In this document: piece after piece, positions 1 to 5,009 of the stretch
Layout: each line of letters starts with the position of its first letter
Position numbering within the stretch: the stretch's first letter is position 1
Notes under the pieces: generated by a model
Database searches by the model: none
What the model was told of the DNA's origin: nothing
Seen by the model: the letters and a program-made list of their open reading frames with translations, nothing else
Made by a program: the position numbers and the translations under genes
Assembly: GCA_934668605.1 (NCBI GenBank)
Contig: CAKUNY010000111.1
Location: 1 to 6,711, forward strand
DNA from: an uncultured Oscillospiraceae bacterium
GTDB taxonomy: Bacteria > Bacillota > Clostridia > Oscillospirales > Oscillospiraceae
Reading direction: 5' to 3'
Length of the DNA: 6,711 bases

Positions 1-864
1 CTTGGCTCGATGTTCCCGATCCTGTTCGTCACGGTGGCCTGCGGTGCAGTCTCCGGCTTCCACAGCCTCGTCTCCTCCGGCACGTCTTCAAAGACGGTTG
101 AAAACGAGAAGGACATGCTCAAGGTCGGCTACGGCGCGATGGTGCTTGAGAGCCTGCTTGCAGTTCTGGCGCTTTGCGTGGCCGGTGCGGCGGCAGCGGC
201 AGACGGCACGCCCGCAGCGGGCACCCCGTTCCAGATCTTCAGCCGCGGCGTTGCGGGCTTCTTTGAGATGTTCGGCGTTCCGAGCTACGCGGCGACGGTC
301 TTCATGACCATGTGCGTTTCCGCGTTGGCGCTGACGAGTCTGGATGCTGTTGCAAGAATCGGCCGCATGAGCTTCCAGGAGCTCTTCTCCGTGGATGATA
401 TGGCGCATGCCGAGCCGTGGCGCAAGCTCCTTTGCAACACGTATTTCTCGACGGCTCTCACGCTGGCGTTCGGCTTCCTGCTCACCCAGATCGGCTACGC
501 GAATATCTGGCCGCTCTTCGGCTCTGCCAACCAGCTTCTCTCCGCGCTCGTGCTCATTACGCTCTGCGTCTTCCTGAAGGTCACGGGACGCAGCAACAAG
601 ATGCTCTTCCCGCCGCTTATCATCATGCTCTGCGTGACGTTCACAGCGCTCGTGCAGCGGCTTGTTGCGATGGTCAAGGCCATCAGCGCGGCGGCCTCCA
701 CCACGATCCCGGCCGGTGAGACGACCTGGGGCGCGGTGTTCATCGCAAACGGCTTGCAGCTGATCATTGCGGTGCTGCTGATCGTGCTGGGTCTGACGAT
801 CGTTGTCAACGCGCTCAAGAGCTACGCCAAGAGCGAGTCCGGCAGCGAACAGGCCAAGGCCTGA
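1..864 (+). CDS. cstA: CstA-family carbon starvation / pyruvate-type transporter, C-terminal part
   Basis: Partial gene: it is open from the first base (frame 1) and stops at TGA 862-864, so the window holds about 287 C-terminal residues. The family (CstA/BtsT) consists of polytopic inner-membrane transporters linked to uptake of pyruvate and possibly peptides during carbon limitation. Seen in the sequence: the highly conserved CstA stretch 'ACGAVSGFHSLVSSGTSSK' near the start of the visible part; several long hydrophobic segments; the conserved-looking 'TSLDAVARIGR' and 'LFGSANQLLSALVL' segments; and a polar, charged C-terminal tail. No internal break was seen. A hairpin follows 20 bases after the stop, so the gene probably ends its transcript here. 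The exact substrate cannot be read from the sequence. The symbol is by family resemblance; a BtsT-type paralogue is the main alternative. Confidence 0.87.
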   Translation, partial: LGSMFPILFVTVACGAVSGFHSLVSSGTSSKTVENEKDMLKVGYGAMVLESLLAVLALCVAGAAAAADGTPAAGTPFQIFSRGVAGFFEMFGVPSYAATVFMTMCVSALALTSLDAVARIGRMSFQELFSVDDMAHAEPWRKLLCNTYFSTALTLAFGFLLTQIGYANIWPLFGSANQLLSALVLITLCVFLKVTGRSNKMLFPPLIIMLCVTFTALVQRLVAMVKAISAAASTTIPAGETTWGAVFIANGLQLIIAVLLIVLGLTIVVNALKSYAKSESGSEQAKA

Positions 865-883
865 TTCCAAAGCAAAAACGCAC

Positions 884-912
884 AGCCCCGCCTCCGATCC
901 GGAAGCGGGGCT
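884..912 (+). terminator. Hairpin terminator after the CstA gene
   Basis: An 8-bp GC-rich stem (AGCCCCGC 884-891 with GCGGGGCT 905-912) continues, after one C/A mismatch, into an inner 4-bp stem TCCG/CGGA (893-896 with 900-903) around a 3-base loop. The downstream T tract is weak (GGTTTA). On the minus strand the hairpin is followed a few bases later by five T. It is a likely terminator from its position 20 bases after the stop, but it is not a textbook one. Confidence 0.7.
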
Positions 913-980
913 GGTTTAGCAAATTACGGTATGCTTGAAACCTGTCCGGAAAGTTTTCTGCAAAAATCTGAGAATTATCA

Positions 981-1009
981 TTGTGGCCGCGCGAAGCGGA
1001 TGGTATAAT
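981..1009 (+). promoter_or_regulatory. Sigma-A-type promoter with extended -10 for the hydrolase gene
   Basis: The -10 box TATAAT (1004-1009) is a perfect match and is preceded by TGG, giving an extended -10 (TGn). A weaker -35 TTGTGG (981-986) lies exactly 17 bases upstream. Transcription would begin near 1016 and leave a leader of about 98 bases before the start codon at 1114. Confidence 0.72.
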
Positions 1010-1033
1010 AGAATGAAACTTCGCAGGGATGGG

Positions 1034-1050
1034 AGCCGCCGCCGGCGGCT
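1034..1050 (+). promoter_or_regulatory. Leader hairpin 1
   Basis: A perfect 7-bp inverted repeat (AGCCGCC 1034-1040 and GGCGGCT 1044-1050) with a 3-base loop sits about 18 bases into the predicted leader. It is followed by TTC and then a run of A, not by a T tract, so it is not a standard terminator in this direction. It may be a 5' stabilising or regulatory structure; the function is unknown. Confidence 0.45.
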
Positions 1051-1063
1051 TTCAAAAAAGGCA

Positions 1064-1085
1064 GCAGTTAGTCTTATCTAACTGC
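1064..1085. promoter_or_regulatory. Leader hairpin 2
   Basis: An 8-bp inverted repeat (GCAGTTAG 1064-1071, CTAACTGC 1078-1085) has a 6-base loop and ends 15 bases before the ribosome site. On the plus strand it is preceded by six A (1054-1059). On the minus strand it would therefore look like a rho-independent terminator with a T6 tail, although no minus-strand gene reads toward it. As part of the mRNA leader it could affect translation of the gene downstream. Confidence 0.45.
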
Positions 1086-1100
1086 CATAAAAGCGTCAGA

Positions 1101-1106
1101 AGGAGG
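1101..1106 (+). promoter_or_regulatory. Strong ribosome binding site fixing the hydrolase start
   Basis: AGGAGG lies 7 bases before the ATG at 1114. It supports that start over the overlapping frame-3 open frame and shows that the gene's original N-terminus is still present. Confidence 0.85.
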
Positions 1107-1113
1107 AACGGAT

Positions 1114-1698
1114 ATGTCCAGAAAGGCGACCGAATTTCAGAAAACAGCAATGAGCAGAATGTACCGCGGCACGGAGATCTTCAAGCCGCTGAACACCGGC
1201 TGGATCGACGAAAATCTTGCCTGTGTGCGCGAATGGGTAGCGAACATCTTCTTTTACCGCAAGCAGCTGCTGAAAGATGGCGAAACGCTCCGCATCGGAG
1301 AGATCAAGGTCAAGTGCTTTCTCGTCCCGGGGCACACCTGGGGGCACATGGTCTACCTCGTCGACGACAAGTATCTTTTTACCGGCGACACGCTCTGGTT
1401 CGGCGCGGACGGCGGCTACAGCTTCATTTCCGCACTTGCCGAGGACAACCGGCTGGCGGTGAAATCGCTCGCAACTCTCGAGGCAAAGCTTCAAAAAATG
1501 GGCGCGCAGCCGCTGTTCATCACCGGTCATACCGGCTGGACGGACAATTTCGAATTTGCCTTCGCGCACAAGGACAAGCTCTGCTCGCCGTTTCGCAAGC
1601 GCGTGCACGACCCGAACGCGCCGTATGACGCGTATGATGAATCGGACGACACCGAGCAGAACGCAAAAAGCGGCTATCTCGCAGGCGTCGGAAGATGA
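1114..1698 (+). CDS. Metallo-beta-lactamase-fold hydrolase with an apparent internal deletion
   Basis: The 194-residue product has the C-terminal half of a metallo-beta-lactamase fold. GHTWGH (residues 73-78) is the usual third metal-site histidine region, FTGDTLW (89-95) carries the bridging aspartate D92, and ITGHTGW (136-142) carries the last histidine. The N-terminus also looks original: a strong ribosome site, then a strand-like segment ending VANIFFYRK (residues 42-50). In the family this strand is normally followed by a second strand with IDxG and then an HxHxDH-type motif. Here K50 is followed directly by QLLKDGETL, which normally precedes the strand leading to the GH motif. Roughly 80-90 residues, including the first metal-binding motif, therefore appear to be absent without loss of frame. 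The product is probably not an active metal hydrolase. The family is secure; the size of the missing block is estimated from general family length. Confidence 0.85.
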   Translation: MSRKATEFQKTAMSRMYRGTEIFKPLNTGWIDENLACVREWVANIFFYRKQLLKDGETLRIGEIKVKCFLVPGHTWGHMVYLVDDKYLFTGDTLWFGADGGYSFISALAEDNRLAVKSLATLEAKLQKMGAQPLFITGHTGWTDNFEFAFAHKDKLCSPFRKRVHDPNAPYDAYDESDDTEQNAKSGYLAGVGR

Positions 1699-1741
1699 GG
1701 GCGTGCAATAGCGTCAGTTGACAAGGGCGCGCGGAGCCATC

Positions 1742-1770
1742 TTGACAGGCAAACGCCGTCCTTCTATAAT
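1742..1770 (+). promoter_or_regulatory. Perfect-consensus sigma-A promoter upstream of the polyferredoxin gene
   Basis: TTGACA (1742-1747) and TATAAT (1765-1770) match the consensus in all twelve positions with the optimal 17-base spacing. Transcription would start near 1777, giving a leader of about 125 bases before the start at 1903. A second TTGACA occurs at 1718-1723 but has no -10 at a suitable distance. The interval 1699-1902 holds no gene that can be supported; it does contain a short open stretch ending at TGA 1874-1876 whose ATG at 1841 lacks a ribosome site. Confidence 0.8.
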
Positions 1771-1887
1771 TTCTTTTGGGATCACCGCGCTGAACGCCGT
1801 CGAGAAGCGAGCCGAACAGCCGCAGAAGCGGATCTGCGCGATGATTGATCTTGTAATGGGATATGGCAACACATGAAAGGCCGCATT

Positions 1888-1892
1888 GGAGG
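1888..1892 (+). promoter_or_regulatory. Ribosome binding site choosing the start at 1903
   Basis: GGAGG sits 10 bases before ATG 1903. The in-frame ATG at 1873 has only a poor purine stretch upstream and would add a ten-residue extension unlike a membrane-protein N-terminus, so 1903 is preferred. Confidence 0.75.
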
Positions 1893-1902
1893 TGCTGTTT
1901 CC

Positions 1903-2760
1903 ATGAAGCACGAGAGCTTGACGCAGGAGAACGATAAGAAAAACTATGTGCCGTCGGCGCTTCTGTTTCTGTTATTTGAGGCGGTGGCAATCACGCTGTG
2001 GCTGGCAAAGGACAACCTGTTCTATCTGCTGAATTTCAGCTACATCGGCAGCTGCCTGGCATTGGGAACGGCGCTCTTTACCGCCGGGAAACGATATGCC
2101 CGGCACTTTGTGCAGCTGGCGGTCGGGTGCTACATGCTGCTGTATCTCGGCGTGATCTCCCGCGAGAATATGCAGATCGAGGGCTTCTGGTACTATCTGT
2201 TCCTTGGCTCCTTTGAGGCGGCGACCATCCATTACGCGGTGGCAAAGATCTTCGGCCCGCTGCTCTTTGGCCGCGGCTGGTGCGGCTACGCCTGCTGGAC
2301 GGCGATGGTTCTGGACTTTTTACCCTATCAGCAGCCGCGGAAGCCGCGAAAGGAAAAGCTGGGTATGCTCCGCTATGTGACGTTTGTTCTCTCCTTGGCA
2401 TTGGTGTCCGGTTTGTTTCTGATGAAGGTAGCGCATCTGGAGAGAATCATGTTCTGGCTGTTCCTCGCCGGAAATGCGCTCTATTACATCGCGGGCATTG
2501 CGCTTGCCTTTGTGTTTAAGGACAACCGTGCGTTCTGCAAATATCTGTGCCCCATCACGGTGTTTCTCAAACCCATGAGCTACTTCTCGCTTCTGCGTGT
2601 CCACTGCGACGAAAGCAAATGCGTCCACTGCGGAAAATGCCTGCGCGTCTGCCCTATGAATGTCGAGGCTAACCGGGAATCCCGCAGGCGGAAAAACGGG
2701 ACGGAGTGCATCCTCTGCTACGAATGCACGAAGGCCTGCCCCACAAAAGCGCTGCATTAG
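1903..2760 (+). CDS. NapH/CcoG-like membrane-bound 4Fe-4S (polyferredoxin) protein
   Basis: The 285-residue product has about six hydrophobic segments (near residues 17-36, 44-61, 67-84, 97-118, 154-176 and 183-206) and a cytoplasmic-type C-terminal ferredoxin domain. Two paired cysteine motifs typical of NapH/NosR/CcoG-related proteins follow membrane segments: GWCGYAC (C127, C131) and FCKYLCP (C212, C216). Two complete 4Fe-4S sets follow: C240-x2-C243-x2-C246-x3-C250-P and C269-x2-C272-x2-C275-x3-C279-P. Proteins of this type pass electrons between the membrane quinone pool or a membrane partner and soluble redox proteins. No nitrate, nitrous-oxide or oxidase genes lie nearby, so the electron acceptor is unknown and no symbol is given. 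It is likely co-transcribed with the small membrane protein 41 bases downstream. All metal-ligand cysteines are intact. Confidence 0.88.
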   Translation: MKHESLTQENDKKNYVPSALLFLLFEAVAITLWLAKDNLFYLLNFSYIGSCLALGTALFTAGKRYARHFVQLAVGCYMLLYLGVISRENMQIEGFWYYLFLGSFEAATIHYAVAKIFGPLLFGRGWCGYACWTAMVLDFLPYQQPRKPRKEKLGMLRYVTFVLSLALVSGLFLMKVAHLERIMFWLFLAGNALYYIAGIALAFVFKDNRAFCKYLCPITVFLKPMSYFSLLRVHCDESKCVHCGKCLRVCPMNVEANRESRRRKNGTECILCYECTKACPTKALH

Positions 2761-2801
2761 GTTATTTCACAATTTAGAGTCTTTCAGACAGGGGGATGGG
2801 T

Positions 2802-3158
2802 ATGGCTGCTATCGGTATGTATTTGCTTCTTTCATTTCTGGTTTCTCTTGTGTTTATCATCCTTGGGCTCCGGCAGTATCGCGCCAAAAAACCGGTAACG
2901 ATCAGCACGGGAGAGAATCCGCCTCGTGAAGAGGAGCTGACGAGCGTTGCGGAATGGAACCATAGGCACGGCAGAAATTTTATCATTCTGGGCTGCGCGT
3001 TTTTTATCACGCTGTCCATCTTTGCATATTTTATCGAAACGCTGGAGCACCTCGTTTTCCCGGTGATTCTTTTGCTGCTCGTGCTGTTTGCTGAGATCGC
3101 ATGGGTCGCGCATGCGCATCGTGTGATGAAAAAGAACATGATCATAATAATTCCGTAA
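2802..3158 (+). CDS. Small three-helix membrane protein of unknown function
   Basis: The product is about 118 residues, with hydrophobic segments near residues 3-23, 59-78 and 84-104. A charged loop lies between the first two (KKPVTISTGENPPREEEL), followed by a conserved-looking 'AEWNHRHGRNF'. I do not recognise the family with confidence; the layout resembles small uncharacterised integral membrane proteins of Firmicutes. An ATG at 2796 is in frame, but the G-rich ribosome site (2791-2795) abuts it, while it lies 6 bases before ATG 2802, so 2802 is preferred. With 41 bases between it and the polyferredoxin gene and no terminator or promoter between, the two probably form one transcript. The TAA stop lies inside the following terminator stem. 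Confidence 0.75.
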   Translation: MAAIGMYLLLSFLVSLVFIILGLRQYRAKKPVTISTGENPPREEELTSVAEWNHRHGRNFIILGCAFFITLSIFAYFIETLEHLVFPVILLLLVLFAEIAWVAHAHRVMKKNMIIIIP

Positions 3159-3183
3159 AATCGTGTGATTTCACGGAATTTTT
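3149..3183. terminator. Terminator shared by two converging genes
   Basis: The outer stem is AATTCCGT (3149-3156) with ACGGAATT (3173-3180). After one A/C mismatch comes the inner stem AAATC (3158-3162) with GATTT (3167-3171) and a GTGT loop. It is followed by TTTTT (3179-3183) on the plus strand; on the minus strand it reads into the AT-rich AATTATTATG. It stops the plus-strand pair of genes and probably also the minus-strand gene. The stops of both genes (TAA 3156-3158 on plus, TGA 3173-3171 on minus) lie inside the hairpin. Confidence 0.88.
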
Positions 3184-4649
3184 ACTACCCGGCACGCTTT
3201 GGAATTGGTTTGCCGCGCCGTCCATTTGCGAAGCGCCTCCAGTCCGAGCAGAATCGCGATCCCCAGCGCGAAGCCGAGCCAATCAAAGCTTGCGAGGCTG
3301 ACGGGCGCCTGCGGAAGATCCAGCGAGGCAGGCCCCATGATGATCGCGTAGAAAGAGCCCGCCATCAGCCCCAGAATGAACCAGACCATCTGCGGCCGGT
3401 ATTTTCTGAGCGCGGCGCGAATGGCGTGAATCGAAAGTCCCACGCCCGCGAGAACGCCGAAGCCCAACGCACATAGCCCCGGAACCACGGAAAAATCGAA
3501 GCTCAGAAACGTTTTGACCGCCTGAATGGCAGGAAGATATACGCCCGCAATGAGCAAAATCGTAGACCCCGAGATCCCCGGCAGCACCATCGCCATGATG
3601 GCTACCGCGCCGGAGAGGAAAACGCAGCCAAGCATCCACACGGGCGCGCCCGCGAAGCGAATGGAGACAGCCATCGTATTCGAGCGAACGAGCGTCAGCA
3701 AAATGACGATCAAAGCCCCAAAGACCGCAAACGGCGCGTACCGCTCCTGCCCGCGCAAAGAGCTTCTTTCCGCGCGGATCACGAACGGAAAGGATGCAAG
3801 AGTCAATCCCAGAAACAGGCTGCTCATGAAATAAATATGCGCCTCAAAGAGCTTCGAGAGCGCCAGCACGCACGCCAGCATCCCGATCACCCAGCCCGCG
3901 CCGAGCTTCAAAAGATAGACGATTGCTGATTTTCGTGCGCCTGCGTCCTTTCTGAACAGACTGTGCAACGTGTCCAGAAAGCGGTCGTAAAAGCCCAGAA
4001 TACCGCTGTAATTCTTGATCATACCGTCCGCGGCCTTGTTTGCCATCTCCGCATACGCGCCGTTTCGTGATGTCTTTTTCAGATTCTCGGCAGCAATAAT
4101 GCCCCAATCGGTCTTGATGCCGCCCGGTTCCACCACGATCACGTCAATGCCGAAGGGTTTTAGCTCCATACGCAGGCAGTCAGATAAGCCCTCAACGGCG
4201 TATTTCGTGGCGTGATACCAGCCGCCGAATTTCGTCCAGATCTTGCCGCCCATCGAGGAAATGTTGACGATCTTGCCATAGTGATTCTTCCGCATTGCCG
4301 GGGTGACAAGCTGAATGAGCCGTGCCATGCCGAAGAGGTTCACATCGAACTGGCGGCGTCCTTCCTCCAGCGGTACATCCTCGATTGCTCCGTAAGAGCC
4401 GTACCCGGCGTTATTCACCAGCACATCGATGCTCTTTTCTTTGGAAAGGACGGTATTTACGCACTCTACGATGGATTCGTCCTTTGTCAGATCGAGAGCC
4501 ACCGGCGTGATGCCGTCCTTCTCCAGATCCGCCATACGGTCTACCCGCCTTGCAGCGGCGTAAACCTGGAAGCCTGCATTTTTCAGTTCCTGTGCGACCA
4601 TCCTGCCGATACCGCTGGATGCGCCTGTGACCAATGCTGCCTTTGCCAT
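3171..4649 (-). CDS. Chimeric protein: short-chain dehydrogenase fused in frame to a truncated DUF368 (PopT-type) transporter
   Basis: The 492-residue product consists of two unrelated parts. Residues 1-~216 are a classical short-chain dehydrogenase/reductase: cofactor motif TGASSGIG (8-15), NNAG (79-82), N104, S132, and Y145-x3-K149, so the catalytic set is complete. Families of this kind usually run about 50-60 residues further, with a helical C-terminal section; here it breaks off after 'ADGMIKNYSG'. From about residue 217, 'LGFYDRFLDTL' begins a DUF368 domain with about seven membrane segments and the signature AMVLPGISGST (353-363). DUF368 proteins (PopT) recycle undecaprenyl phosphate across the membrane and normally carry an earlier PGxSG motif before the 'YDR' segment; that first ~35-residue part is missing. 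The dehydrogenase half may still fold, while the transporter half is probably defective. GGAGG 8 bases upstream supports the start. A deletion joining two neighbouring genes, or a mis-assembly, is likelier than a designed two-domain enzyme. Confidence 0.85.
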   Translation of the reverse strand: MAKAALVTGASSGIGRMVAQELKNAGFQVYAAARRVDRMADLEKDGITPVALDLTKDESIVECVNTVLSKEKSIDVLVNNAGYGSYGAIEDVPLEEGRRQFDVNLFGMARLIQLVTPAMRKNHYGKIVNISSMGGKIWTKFGGWYHATKYAVEGLSDCLRMELKPFGIDVIVVEPGGIKTDWGIIAAENLKKTSRNGAYAEMANKAADGMIKNYSGILGFYDRFLDTLHSLFRKDAGARKSAIVYLLKLGAGWVIGMLACVLALSKLFEAHIYFMSSLFLGLTLASFPFVIRAERSSLRGQERYAPFAVFGALIVILLTLVRSNTMAVSIRFAGAPVWMLGCVFLSGAVAIMAMVLPGISGSTILLIAGVYLPAIQAVKTFLSFDFSVVPGLCALGFGVLAGVGLSIHAIRAALRKYRPQMVWFILGLMAGSFYAIIMGPASLDLPQAPVSLASFDWLGFALGIAILLGLEALRKWTARQTNSKACRVVKIP

Positions 4650-4657
4650 AATGATGA

Positions 4658-4662
4658 CCTCC
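4658..4662 (-). promoter_or_regulatory. Ribosome binding site of the chimeric gene
   Basis: On the minus strand GGAGG stands 8 bases before ATG 4649, fixing the start of the dehydrogenase part just ahead of its cofactor-binding strand. Confidence 0.82.
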
Positions 4663-4681
4663 GCTTTGTTTTGTTGCCATC

Positions 4682-4710
4682 ATTATAGCGGAAGGACGCG
4701 CCGGAACGAA
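4682..4710 (-). promoter_or_regulatory. Probable promoter of the chimeric gene
   Basis: Read on the minus strand, TATAAT (4687-4682) is a perfect -10 box about 33 bases before the start codon. The sequence 17 bases upstream (TTCGTT, 4710-4705) is a poor -35, so the promoter may depend on an activator or be weak. Confidence 0.55.
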
Positions 4711-4735
4711 TATCATAGAGCGCCAGCATTCCGGC
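4700..4735. repeat. Inverted repeat overlapping the -35 region
   Basis: GCCGGAA (4700-4706) and TTCCGGC (4729-4735) form a perfect 7-bp inverted repeat with a 22-base spacer. One arm covers the spacer and -35 region of the gene's promoter. A 9-base direct repeat AATATCATA also occurs here (4709-4717 and 4746-4754). These could be operator sites for an unknown regulator; no regulator gene is adjacent. Confidence 0.4.
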
Positions 4736-4753
4736 AATTCACGCCAATATCAT

Positions 4754-4788
4754 AAAAAATCAAGGTCTGCATTGCAAGCCTTGATTTT
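4754..4788. terminator. Rho-independent terminator, best in the minus direction
   Basis: A perfect 10-bp stem, AAAATCAAGG (4756-4765) with CCTTGATTTT (4779-4788), encloses a 13-base loop. On the minus strand the stem runs into six T (complement of A 4754-4759), a strong terminator for the ABC transporter/TPR transcript. On the plus strand it ends TTTTGG, a weaker tail. It separates that operon from the promoter of the dehydrogenase chimera. Confidence 0.82.
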
Positions 4789-5003
4789 GGTACGCCAGAG
4801 CCGATTTGCCCCTTTGGGGCATAAACTACCGTGCGACCTATAGAGTCGGAGTTTTCAGACGCATCCTGATAAAATGCTGTGTTCGCAATGATTGTGCGGT
4901 TTTCGATGAAATGATCCGTCTTTTCTGAATTATCGCAAAGCCATTGAAAACACTGGGCAAACCGACTTTTCGGGGTTCGAGGAGGATAGTAGTCAAACAG
5001 TAG
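4789..5003. other. Gene-free interval with small hairpins, possible degenerate element
   Basis: No gene with a ribosome site and recognisable product was found in these 215 bases. Visible structure: a 6-bp hairpin TGCCCC-TTT-GGGGCA (4807-4821) and a 4-bp inverted repeat CGAC/GTCG (4834-4848). On the minus strand two frames stay open for 50 or more codons past the TPR gene's stop and read like protein, which could mark a decayed coding segment or a dispersed intergenic element. This is suspicion only; no terminal inverted repeats or transposase motifs are visible. Confidence 0.35.
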
Positions 5004-5009
5004 TCAGAC
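4988..5009. repeat. Tandem 11-base direct repeat at the end of the TPR gene
   Basis: AGTAGTCAAAC (4988-4998) is followed immediately by AGTAGTCAGAC (4999-5009), differing at one base. The second copy contains the TGA stop of the minus-strand TPR gene (5006-5004). It may reflect a small duplication at the gene end. Confidence 0.6.

Noticed and set aside
88..870. Long minus-strand open frame opposite the CstA gene
   Set aside because: Its product is rich in R, H, E and Q with no recognisable domain, as expected from the complement of a GC-rich gene. The plus strand has clear CstA motifs.
1029..1628. 199-codon plus-strand frame overlapping the hydrolase gene
   Set aside because: It lacks a ribosome site and gives a low-complexity basic product. 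The frame starting at 1114 has AGGAGG and metallo-beta-lactamase motifs.
1718..1723. First TTGACA as a separate -35 box
   Set aside because: No -10-like sequence occurs 16-18 bases downstream. The copy at 1742 has the exact -10 and spacing.
1714..1911. 65-codon minus-strand frame over the polyferredoxin promoter and leader
   Set aside because: No ribosome site or recognised family, and it runs antisense to a perfect plus-strand promoter. A decayed gene cannot be excluded but is not supported.
4212..4688. 158-codon plus-strand frame
   Set aside because: It lies entirely opposite the dehydrogenase part, whose cofactor and catalytic motifs are clear. Its cysteine- and histidine-rich product is a shadow.
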